Shown here: positions 32,876 through 39,796 of the stretch, in pieces
Position numbering within the stretch: the stretch's first letter is position 1
How the letters are laid out: each line of letters starts with the position of its first letter
Assembly (NCBI GenBank): GCA_018711275.1
Contig: DVIN01000022.1
Coordinates: 1-39,796, forward strand
From: Candidatus Pullilachnospira intestinigallinarum
GTDB lineage: Bacteria; Bacillota; Clostridia; Lachnospirales; Lachnospiraceae
Length of the DNA: 39,796 nt
Reading direction: 5' to 3'
Program-made: the position numbers and the translations under genes
The notes under the pieces: model-generated
The model's input: the letters and a program-made list of their open reading frames with translations, nothing else
Database searches by the model: none
Told to the model about the DNA's origin: nothing

Positions 32876-33915
32876 TGTTTCGTTTCCATCAGCGCCTGCA
32901 CGCCATAATATAGTGCTTTCTGTTCCAGCGGGGAGTCCTTTCCCTCAAAACAGCGGATATAATCTCCGATTAAGGTTCCCTTCTGCTGTTCCTTCAGCTT
33001 CTCCACATCGTAACAGGGGCGGGTTTCATCCCGCACCTCAGTAATATTTCCCAGCTGATACAGAGATTCGCCGTCAAATTCCATATCCGGATTCCGGAAT
33101 CCCCTGATGAGAATCCGGTACAGATTCGCCTCGCCCTTCTGCCGGATGCCTTCCCGCACTTTCTGCTCCAGCGCCATCTGGGTAGTCTGGGAATGTACCG
33201 TAATCTGCAGCGTCAGATAAGAGCGGCTGGCGGCGGGAACAAATCCCGTGCGGCAGATCCCTTCCTCCAGTCTTCCGCAGACAAATCCATGTTTTCCCTC
33301 ATCATTCCGGTCCAGGGGCTCCAGAGCTCCCGCATAGACCATTCGGTGAGGAACCAGACTCTGAGGTTTGTGAATATGTCCCAGCGCCACATAGTCAAAT
33401 CCCGCCAGCTCTTCCTTTTTCAGCGGAATATGCTTCTCATCTCCCCCGTGCGCCAGCAGGATATGATACCCGGGCTTCCCATTGGGACGAATCCCGGCAT
33501 AAAGGGGCTCCGGGATCTCCCGATGTTCATAGCTGAGGCCATACACCCAGGTATTCAGTTTCTCAATCCGGATCACCTCCGGCTTCTCCTGAAGGAACAT
33601 ATGAACATTGGGCGCCCAGGAAATCTTCCGGTAAGCGGAATCCGGCTTTATGTAATCATGATTTCCTGCCATCAATACCACCTGTACCGGCGAAACGGAA
33701 GCGAACAGATCGTTCACCTCCCGCAGCTGCCGGAAAAGCGGTTGCCGGTGAAACAGATCCCCGGCAATCAGCAACAGTTCCACCTTTTCCTTTTTTGCCA
33801 GTTCCACAGACCGCCGGAAGGTCTTCCAGATCTCTTTTTCCCTGGATGCACTCCAGGGGCAGCCCTGATCCGGAACCGCCCCCAGATGTACATCCGCCAT
33901 ATGAATAAACTGCAT
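32872..33915 (-). CDS. SbcD/YhaO-like exonuclease (metallophosphoesterase)
   Basis: The 347-residue protein carries the metal motifs of Mre11-type nucleases: ADVHLGA (Asp8, His10), IAGDLFHR (Asp53), MAGNHDY (Asn85, His86), LAHGGDEKH and LGHIHKPQ. Together with the SbcC-like ATPase it should process DNA ends or hairpins in recombination and repair. It lies 19 bases after asnS and overlaps the next gene by four bases, which fits a two-gene complex. The C-terminal part (about 230-347) is a capping domain. Confidence 0.9.
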   Translation of the reverse strand: MQFIHMADVHLGAVPDQGCPWSASREKEIWKTFRRSVELAKKEKVELLLIAGDLFHRQPLFRQLREVNDLFASVSPVQVVLMAGNHDYIKPDSAYRKISWAPNVHMFLQEKPEVIRIEKLNTWVYGLSYEHREIPEPLYAGIRPNGKPGYHILLAHGGDEKHIPLKKEELAGFDYVALGHIHKPQSLVPHRMVYAGALEPLDRNDEGKHGFVCGRLEEGICRTGFVPAASRSYLTLQITVHSQTTQMALEQKVREGIRQKGEANLYRILIRGFRNPDMEFDGESLYQLGNITEVRDETRPCYDVEKLKEQQKGTLIGDYIRCFEGKDSPLEQKALYYGVQALMETKQ

Positions 33916-33934
33916 GAAATCCCTCTTTTTTCTG

Positions 33935-35326
33935 TTACAGTTCGCAGTTGTTGACCGTTCTCGGGAACGGAATCACATCGCGGATATTTCCCATACCTGT
34001 CAGATACATCACGCAGCGCTCAAAGCCCAGGCCAAAGCCCGCGTGTCTGGTGCTGCCGTATTTTCTCAAATCCAGATAGAAGTCATAGTCCTCTTTTTTC
34101 AGACCCATCTCCTCCATCCGTTTCAGAAGCTTGTCATAATCGTCCTCTCTCTGGCTGCCGCCAATGATCTCTCCGATTCCCGGAACCAGACAGTCCACCG
34201 CCGCCACGGTCTTTCCGTCATCGTTGAGCTTCATGTAGAAAGCCTTGATCTCCTTGGGATAATCCGTCACAAATACCGGGCGCTTGAAAATCTGTTCTGT
34301 CAGATAGCGCTCATGCTCTGTCTGCAGATCGCAGCCCCAGGATACTTTGTAGTCAAACTTGTCATTGTTTTTCTCCAGAATCTCAATGGCCTCCGTGTAG
34401 GTCACATGGGCGAACTCGGAATTGACCACGTTGTCCAGCCGTTCCAGCAGTCCCTTGTCCACGAAGGAGTTGAAGAACTTCATCTCCTCGGGGGCATTTT
34501 CCAGCACATAGCGGATAATATATTTCAGCATGGACTCCGCCAGAACCATGTCATCCTTCAGATCCGCAAAGGCAATCTCCGGCTCGATCATCCAGAACTC
34601 CGCCGCGTGACGGGTGGTGTTGGAATTCTCCGCCCGGAAGGTGGGACCGAAGGTATAGATGTTGCGGAAAGCCTGGGCGTAGGTCTCGCCGTTGAGCTGT
34701 CCGCTCACCGTCAGGTTGGTGGCCTTTCCGAAAAAGTCTTTGGAGAAATCCACCTCTCCCTTGTCCGTTTTGGGAATATTTTTCAGATCCATGGTGGTCA
34801 CCTGAAACATCTCGCCCGCGCCCTCGCAGTCGCTTCCGGTGATCAGCGGGGTATGCACATACACAAATCCTCTCTCCTGGAAAAATTTGTGAATCGCGTA
34901 GGCAATCAGGGAACGCACCCGGAACACTGCCTGGAAGGTGTTGGTTCTGGCCCGCAGATGGGGTACCGTCCGCAGATATTCCATGGAATGGCGCTTTTTC
35001 TGCAGCGGATAATCGGGAGCGGAAGCTCCTTCCACATCCACCTGCGCCGCCTGAATCTCAAAGGGCTGCTTTGCCTGAGGCGTGGCCACCAGCGTGCCCC
35101 GCACAACAATGGCGGCGCCCACGTTCAGCTTGGAAATCTGCGCGAAATTCTCCATGGCGTCATGGTATACAATCTGCAGGGTCTCAAAAAATGTTCCATC
35201 GTGCAGAACAATAAAACCGAAGGTCTTTGAGTCACGGATGCTCCGGACCCAGCCGCCCACGGTGATCTCTTTGTCCAGGTATTTCTCCCGGTCTCGGTAT
35301 ATCTCTCTTACGGTTGTAAGCTGCAT
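33935..35326 (-). CDS. asnS: Asparaginyl-tRNA synthetase
   Basis: This charges tRNA-Asn. The 463-residue protein has an N-terminal OB fold ([23 protein letters not shown]), and class II motifs: motif 1 near [13 protein letters not shown], motif 2 [25 protein letters not shown] and motif 3 [15 protein letters not shown]. The AENSNT form is that of AsnRS rather than AspRS. AGGAGG is 11 bases before the ATG. The 116 bases upstream, back to recR, are too short for a T-box leader. Confidence 0.96.
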   Translation of the reverse strand: MQLTTVREIYRDREKYLDKEITVGGWVRSIRDSKTFGFIVLHDGTFFETLQIVYHDAMENFAQISKLNVGAAIVVRGTLVATPQAKQPFEIQAAQVDVEGASAPDYPLQKKRHSMEYLRTVPHLRARTNTFQAVFRVRSLIAYAIHKFFQERGFVYVHTPLITGSDCEGAGEMFQVTTMDLKNIPKTDKGEVDFSKDFFGKATNLTVSGQLNGETYAQAFRNIYTFGPTFRAENSNTTRHAAEFWMIEPEIAFADLKDDMVLAESMLKYIIRYVLENAPEEMKFFNSFVDKGLLERLDNVVNSEFAHVTYTEAIEILEKNNDKFDYKVSWGCDLQTEHERYLTEQIFKRPVFVTDYPKEIKAFYMKLNDDGKTVAAVDCLVPGIGEIIGGSQREDDYDKLLKRMEEMGLKKEDYDFYLDLRKYGSTRHAGFGLGFERCVMYLTGMGNIRDVIPFPRTVNNCEL

Positions 35327-35442
35327 CGTTCACAGTTCCTCCTGTTTCTGATTATTGATAGTTTCCGTTTTATCGCCCGGCAATCCGGCGGCGGCAATTC
35401 AGTCTTTCGGAATATGCCCCGAAATTTCTCCGCCTGTCCGCG

Positions 35443-36039
35443 CTACAGATCCACCCGGCCCTCCAGCGCCCTAAGAAGCGTCACCTCGTCAATGTACTCC
35501 AGATCTCCTCCCACCGGCACGCCGCTGGCGATTCTGGTCACCCGGATGCCTGTGGGTTTGATCAGCTTGCTGATGTACATGGCGGTGGTCTCCCCCTCCA
35601 GACTGGAATTGGTGGCGATGATCACCTCGTCCACATCCCCCTGAAGTCTCTGCATCAGCTCCTTGAGCCGGATGTCATTGGGGCCGATTCCCAGCATGGG
35701 GGAAATGGCGCCGTGAAGCACATGGTAAACGCCCTCGTATTTTCCTGTTTTTTCGTAAGCCGCCAGATCCCTGGTATTTTCCACCACCATAATCTGCCGG
35801 TGGTTTCTCTTGGGATTGGCGCAGATGGGACACAGCTCCTGGTCTGTCAGGGTATAACACTCCTTACAGTACCGGACATTGGCCTTGGCCGATGTGATGG
35901 CCCCCGCCAGCTGCTCCACCTGCTCCGCGGGCATATTCACAATGTGAAAGGCCAGACGCTGGGCGGACTTGGCTCCGATGCCCGGCAGCCGGGAAAGCTG
36001 CTCGATTAACTTGCTGATATGACTGCTGTAATATTCCAT
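35443..36039 (-). CDS. recR: Recombination protein RecR
   Basis: RecR acts with RecF and RecO in loading RecA at gaps. The 198-residue protein has an N-terminal HhH region (LPGIGAKSAQRLAF), a C4 zinc finger (Cys58, Cys61, Cys70, Cys73), a Toprim domain with IMVVENTRDLAAYE and ATNSSLEGETTAMYI, and a C-terminal IASGVPVGGDLEYIDEVTL. It starts one base after the ebfC stop, the standard dnaX-ebfC-recR order. Confidence 0.97.
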   Translation of the reverse strand: MEYYSSHISKLIEQLSRLPGIGAKSAQRLAFHIVNMPAEQVEQLAGAITSAKANVRYCKECYTLTDQELCPICANPKRNHRQIMVVENTRDLAAYEKTGKYEGVYHVLHGAISPMLGIGPNDIRLKELMQRLQGDVDEVIIATNSSLEGETTAMYISKLIKPTGIRVTRIASGVPVGGDLEYIDEVTLLRALEGRVDL

Positions 36040-36040
36040 C

Positions 36041-36391
36041 TCAGAACGGGAAGCCTCCGCCCAGTCCTCCGGCCAGCTTCGACATCACTGCCGCGCTCTC
36101 TGCTTCCATCTTTCGCAGCGCCTCGTTGGTAGCCGCCATGATCAGATCCTCCAGCATCTCGATATCATCGGGATCCACCACTTCCTCGGACAGCTTCACC
36201 TTGGTCACTTCTTTTTTCCCTGTCACGGTCACCTCAACGGCTCCGCCTCCGGCCGTGGCCGTAAATTCCTTCTCCTCCAGGGCCTTCTGATTCTCCTCCA
36301 TCTGCTTCTGCATCTTCTGTGCCTGCTTCATCAGATTGTTCATATTGCCAGGCATTCCCATTCCGCCTGGAAATCCACCGCGTTTTGCCAC
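36041..36391 (-). CDS. YbaB/EbfC nucleoid-associated protein
   Basis: This 116-residue DNA-binding protein begins with a Gly/Met-rich stretch, then [20 protein letters not shown] (coiled), and the core [20 protein letters not shown] and [17 protein letters not shown], the hallmark of the family. It starts at GTG, with AGGAGG eight bases upstream. It lies between dnaX and recR as in most Bacillota. Confidence 0.95.
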   Translation of the reverse strand: MAKRGGFPGGMGMPGNMNNLMKQAQKMQKQMEENQKALEEKEFTATAGGGAVEVTVTGKKEVTKVKLSEEVVDPDDIEMLEDLIMAATNEALRKMEAESAAVMSKLAGGLGGGFPF

Positions 36392-36403
36392 TATGGTATC
36401 CTC

Positions 36404-38014
36404 CTACTCATCTTCCGGTTCTTCCTCGACGACTACGTCCATGTGAACCTCTTTTTTTAATATATCATCAACGGAGATCTCCGCCAGTTCCCGGGGGGCG
36501 TTTATCCTCCGGACCACCATCTCGACCTCCACCGATTTTCCTGTCTGACGGGCGATGATCTGCTCCAGAAGCTCCTTCTTTTCCGGATCCTGGGCGCAGC
36601 CCTGAGCCAGATCATTGGTAAATTCCACATACAGGCGGTTCTCGCCTGTGGCGCCGTTGTATTTGGGGACTGCCGTTGACAGAAAGCTTTTGAACATTCC
36701 GCTGGTCTGTCCCACAATCATATTCCAGTTATTTTTTATATACTGCAGATCCTCCGGGGCCGCCTTCTCCGGCTTTTTCTCCGTCCCCTCCGGCTCCTTT
36801 GCCTCCTGCCCGAACAGGTCTGCCTTTCCTCTTTCCTCCGTCGGAGGGGCCATGGGGATGCCGTTTTCCACCTTTTCCTCCAGAATCCGCAGCCGGTCCA
36901 GCACGGAATCCAGATTCTGTTCCATGGACGGTTTACATAATTTTATCAGGCCAATTTCCACCATCACCCGCTTCTGGGCCGCGTAACGCATCTGGCCGGA
37001 CAAATCGGAAAGCACCCGGATATAACGCATCAGCGTATCCACATCCACCATGCTGCTTTCTTCCTTCAGCAGCATCAGATTTTCCGAGGAAACGTCCAGC
37101 ACATCCTCCGCCCGGTCGGAAGTTTTCACCAGCAGCAGATTTCTGAGATACCAGGTAAAATCCGCCACAAACTGGCCCAGCTCCTTGCCCCCGGCAATCA
37201 GATCCTCCAGAATATGAATACAGGAGGTCACATCCCCCGCAATCACCTTCCGGAGCAGGCGGCTGAATACCTCGTTGTCCACGGTTCCCAGCACTTCCAA
37301 CACCTTGTCATAGGTCAGCGTCTCCCCAAGATAAAAGGCGATGCACTGATCCAGAAGGCTCAGCGCGTCACGCATGGAACCGTCTCCCGCCTTCGCCACA
37401 TAGCGCAGCGCTTTATCCTCCACCGAAATCTGCTCCTCTTCCATCAGTTCCCGCAGCCGGGCGGTGATGGTATCGATGGAAATCCGGCGGAAATCGTACC
37501 GCTGGCACCTGGAGAGGATCGTCACCGGAATCCGGTGGGCCTCCGTGGTGGCCAGTATGAAAATCACATAGGAGGGCGGCTCCTCCAGGGTTTTCAGCAG
37601 GGCGTTGAACGCACCGGTGGAAAGCATGTGCACCTCATCGATGATGTACACTTTATACTTTCCTTCCGTGGGCCGGTAGGCCACCTCCTCCCGGATCTCC
37701 CGGATGTTGTCCACGCCGTTGTTGGAAGCGGCGTCAATCTCGATGACATTCATGGAGGCGCCGGACCGGATGGCCCGGCAGGTCTCACATTCGTTGCAGG
37801 GGCTTCCGTCCACCGGATGCTCACAGTTGACGGCCCTGGCCAGAATCTTTGCCACCGTGGTTTTTCCCGTTCCGCGGGTACCGCAGAACAGGTATGCATG
37901 GCCGATCCGTTCTGCCCGGATCTGGTTTTTCAAAGTTGTCACAATATGATCCTGCCCTTTGACATCCTCAAAGGTGTCCGGGCGGAACTTACGGTACAGA
38001 GCGGTATAGCTCAT
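36404..38014 (-). CDS. dnaX: DNA polymerase III subunit gamma/tau
   Basis: This is the clamp-loader ATPase. The 536-residue protein has RKFRPDTFEDVKGQDH, Walker A GTRGTGKTT (45-53), a zinc module (Cys64, Cys73, Cys76, Cys79), IIDEVHMLS and the arginine-finger segment ILSRCQRYDFRR. The C-terminal part (about 370-536) is the variable tau region, here with a Pro/Glu-rich linker and an acidic tail. ATG at 38014 follows AAGGAAG; the longer open frame from 38065 lacks a good site. The gene is first in the dnaX-ebfC-recR unit. Confidence 0.96.
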   Translation of the reverse strand: MSYTALYRKFRPDTFEDVKGQDHIVTTLKNQIRAERIGHAYLFCGTRGTGKTTVAKILARAVNCEHPVDGSPCNECETCRAIRSGASMNVIEIDAASNNGVDNIREIREEVAYRPTEGKYKVYIIDEVHMLSTGAFNALLKTLEEPPSYVIFILATTEAHRIPVTILSRCQRYDFRRISIDTITARLRELMEEEQISVEDKALRYVAKAGDGSMRDALSLLDQCIAFYLGETLTYDKVLEVLGTVDNEVFSRLLRKVIAGDVTSCIHILEDLIAGGKELGQFVADFTWYLRNLLLVKTSDRAEDVLDVSSENLMLLKEESSMVDVDTLMRYIRVLSDLSGQMRYAAQKRVMVEIGLIKLCKPSMEQNLDSVLDRLRILEEKVENGIPMAPPTEERGKADLFGQEAKEPEGTEKKPEKAAPEDLQYIKNNWNMIVGQTSGMFKSFLSTAVPKYNGATGENRLYVEFTNDLAQGCAQDPEKKELLEQIIARQTGKSVEVEMVVRRINAPRELAEISVDDILKKEVHMDVVVEEEPEDE

Positions 38015-38325
38015 GAAATCTTCCTTCCTGTCTTCATTGCCGCTGGCAAAGAGCCAGACGGACATACCTGCATGTGTCCGTTTGGCGAATGCCGCTAGGG
38101 TCAGATATCCCGCAGTCTGCCGCGGGGATTTGACTGCCTGGGCAGCCGTCTCACCGGTACGTTTCGGGAAATGTCAAAAGATTTTGCCCCTTTCGGCGGC
38201 CGCCGCTATGATTCAAGTACCCTCCGGCGGCAGCCGGAGGGCCTGTAACTGATCAATATTCTGTCTGTATCTGTACGCCGGAAAAAATTCGGCAGCGGCG
38301 TCTGCCGCTTTCCTTCCTGTCCGCC
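38015..38325. other. Intergenic region with hairpins upstream of dnaX
   Basis: A perfect stem CCCTCCGGC/GCCGGAGGG with GGCA loop lies at 38220-38241, without a T run. GC-rich repeats at 38109-38126 (CCCGC/GCGGG) and near 38130-38145 (CTGCC/GGCAG) lie in the probable dnaX leader. TTGACA (38172-38177, minus strand) is a possible -35, but no good -10 follows. No gene was seen. Confidence 0.4.
38282..38307 (-). terminator. Terminator of pfkA
   Basis: On the minus strand CGGCAG-ACGCCG-CTGCCG is followed by AATTTTTT, 19 bases past the stop codon. Confidence 0.75.
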
Positions 38326-39405
38326 TCAGTCGCCGAAGCTGATGCCGATTCTCTTGGCGTCTTTGACCTCCTGGGCGTCCGGGGTCACCATCTTCAGTTT
38401 GCCCGCGCACTCCTCCAGCGGCACTTTCCTGGTCTTTCCGTTCACCATGCCTACCATATAGCCATACTCATTATTCAGAATCAGTTTGGCTGCGTAGGAT
38501 CCGATTCTTGTGGAAAGTACCCGGTCATAGGGGCAGGGACTTCCGCCTCTCTGGGTATGTCCGGGAACTGTTACCCGGATCTCCATGCCGGTCTTCTTCT
38601 CGATGGCATTGGCGATCTTATAGGAAACAGAGGGGAACTTCTTGGCATCCTCCGCCAGTTTCTTTTTCAGTTCCTTCTTGGGAAGCTGCGCCTCCTCCTT
38701 GGAGATAGCGCCCTCCGCCACCGCCAGGATGGTAAATCCGCTGCCTCTTCTTCTTCTGGCTTCGATGGCGTCCACCACCTTGTCAATATCGTAAGGAATC
38801 TCGGGAATCAGAATCACATCCGCGCCGCTGGCAATGCCCGCATACAACGTCAGCCATCCCACCTTGTGGCCCATCACTTCCACGATGAATACCCGATTGT
38901 GGGAAGAAGCCGTGGTGTGAATACAGTCGATGGCTTCCGTGGCGATGTTCACCGCGCTGTAGAAACCAAAAGTCATATCCGTGCCCCAGATATCATTATC
39001 GATGGTTTTGGGAAGATGGATAATATTCAGTCCTTCCTCCCGCAGCAGATTGGCCGTCTTCTGCGTTCCGTTTCCTCCCAGAATCACCAGACAGTCCAGA
39101 CGGAGCTTATAGTAATTCTGCTTCATGGCTTCTACCTTGTCAAGACCTTTTTCATCCGGCACGCGCATCAGTTTAAACGGTTGTCTGGAAGTTCCCAGAA
39201 TCGTACCGCCGCGGGTGAGAATACCGGAGAAATCCTTGGCTGTCAGCATCCGGTAATCTCCGTAAATCAGTCCCTTGTAACCGTTCATGAAACCATAAAC
39301 TTCCAGTTCCTCAATATTGTTGGAAAGTCCTTTCACAACACCCCGCATCGTCGCGTTCAGCGCCTGGCAGTCGCCGCCGCTGGTAAGCAAACCAATCCTC
39401 TTCAT
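38326..39405 (-). CDS. pfkA: 6-phosphofructokinase, Lys-type substrate loop
   Basis: This phosphorylates fructose 6-phosphate in glycolysis. The 359-residue protein shows LLTSGGDCQALNATMRG, GGTILGTSR, GGNGTQKTA (110-118), PKTIDNDIWGTDMTFGF (from 132), EVMGHKVGWL, and VPGHTQRGGSPCPYDR. At the donor-deciding sites it has Gly113 (as in ATP enzymes) and Lys133 (as in PPi enzymes), the mixed type of some actinobacterial ATP-PFKs. It is longer than E. coli PfkA (320). Promoter at 39479-39507; divergent from the SRP RNA. Confidence 0.92.
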   Translation of the reverse strand: MKRIGLLTSGGDCQALNATMRGVVKGLSNNIEELEVYGFMNGYKGLIYGDYRMLTAKDFSGILTRGGTILGTSRQPFKLMRVPDEKGLDKVEAMKQNYYKLRLDCLVILGGNGTQKTANLLREEGLNIIHLPKTIDNDIWGTDMTFGFYSAVNIATEAIDCIHTTASSHNRVFIVEVMGHKVGWLTLYAGIASGADVILIPEIPYDIDKVVDAIEARRRRGSGFTILAVAEGAISKEEAQLPKKELKKKLAEDAKKFPSVSYKIANAIEKKTGMEIRVTVPGHTQRGGSPCPYDRVLSTRIGSYAAKLILNNEYGYMVGMVNGKTRKVPLEECAGKLKMVTPDAQEVKDAKRIGISFGD

Positions 39406-39478
39406 GTTCTTTCACATCCCATCCTGTTTTATTTACTTCTTTTTCTTCCGCTTCCACGGAAACTCACAAGCTGTTTCT

Positions 39479-39507
39479 ATTATATATTATTTCCAAAATT
39501 CTCACAA
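39479..39507 (-). promoter_or_regulatory. Promoter of pfkA
   Basis: On the minus strand TTGTGA (39502-39507), 17 bases, TATAAT (39479-39484). Confidence 0.7.
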
Positions 39508-39537
39508 TACCATTCGTCAAAAAAGTCGGGGAAGGAA

Positions 39538-39566
39538 TTGACAAAGCCCCGCAAACACGCTATACT
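39538..39566 (+). promoter_or_regulatory. Consensus sigma-A promoter of SRP RNA
   Basis: TTGACA (39538-39543), 17 bases, TATACT (39561-39566). The start is expected near 39573. Confidence 0.85.
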
Positions 39567-39572
39567 GAAATC

Positions 39573-39796
39573 TGCGCAGCCGGGGAGATAGCGGTGCCCT
39601 GTACCTGCAATCCGCTACAGCAGGGGTGATGCCAATCTGAGGGCTTCTCTTTGCGGAGCTGCCTTCTATAAGTGGCGTTGACGTCTGGGTCTTACGCAAC
39701 AGGAATCTGTGAACCGTGTCAGGGCAGGAATGCAGCAGCACTAAGCAGAACCTTCTGTGTGCCGTAAGGGCGCCTGGGCCGAGTTAACTGTAGGAG
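39573..39796 (+). ncRNA. ffs: Large (Bacillota-type) SRP RNA, 3' end outside the window
   Basis: This is the RNA of the signal recognition particle, which binds Ffh and targets membrane proteins. Diagnostic stretches are GCGGTGCCCTGTACC near the 5' end (Alu-like domain), GGGTCTTACGCAACAGGAA, and the conserved domain IV (39712-39745) with GTGTCAGG, a GGAA tetraloop and AGCAGCA. The tip stem is GCA/TGC instead of the usual TCC/GGA. Then comes CTGTGTGCCGTAAGG. The expected length of about 265 bases means it runs off the right edge. It usually lies next to dnaX; here pfkA intervenes on the other strand. Confidence 0.93.

Noticed and set aside
33914-35230. A 438-codon frame opposite asnS
   Set aside because: Antisense shadow of a clear AsnRS; no start signal and no recognisable domain.
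35327-35442. T-box leader for asnS
   Set aside because: Only 116 bases separate recR and asnS, and no T-box motif or terminator stem was found.

Overview
The window reads as chromosomal DNA from a Gram-positive anaerobe of the class Clostridia, most likely Lachnospiraceae. The evidence is the gene set (SpoVG, paired GlgC/GlgD, DnaD and DnaC/DnaI-type primosome proteins, dnaX-ebfC-recR, a large Bacillota-type SRP RNA), strong AGGAGG ribosome-binding sites, sigma-A promoters and moderately high GC with AT-rich intergenic DNA. No phage, IS element or CRISPR array was seen. Most of the sequence is core chromosome, with small accessory pieces between 6 and 17 kb.

Layout: 0.2-2.2 kb, a beta-helix protein, tail to tail with a minus-strand unit (coiled-coil protein, FtsH, radical SAM enzyme, 5.9-2.2 kb). 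6.1-6.7 kb, a TetR-type regulator. 7.0-10.6 kb, a sugar unit: xylulokinase, a lipoprotein and a DUF2961 (GH172-like) protein. 10.8-11.4 kb, a small HTH protein overlapping a protein that looks like sigma-factor region 2 alone. 11.6-14.2 kb, a TlpA-like thiol oxidoreductase with CcdA, and a ketopantoate-reductase-like protein. 14.2-16.7 kb, a regulatory module on the minus strand: two atypical sigma factors, a DUF4367 membrane protein translationally coupled to the second one, and a small secreted protein; its downstream part is AT-rich. 16.9-17.7 kb, a divergent AraC regulator. 18.3 kb, tRNA-Pro(CGG). 18.6-24.4 kb, a 3D-domain cell-wall protein, an RsmF-like RNA methyltransferase, SpoVG, GlgD and GlgC. 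24.8-30.1 kb, plus strand: murC, then a DnaA-box cluster and a structured leader ahead of dnaD-like, dnaC-like and prs. 30.3-38.0 kb, minus strand: nfo, membrane-anchored SbcC-like and SbcD-like proteins, asnS, recR, ebfC and dnaX. 38.3-39.4 kb, 6-phosphofructokinase; 39.57 kb to the edge, SRP RNA.

How parts fit: the right half is a DNA replication and repair neighbourhood, and the DnaA boxes upstream of the primosome genes suggest DnaA-responsive control. The accessory candidate for something new is the set of three related sigma-like proteins (two with a degenerate region 4, one with none), together with their coupled membrane protein and secreted protein. All functional assignments come from reading motifs by eye; no database search was run.
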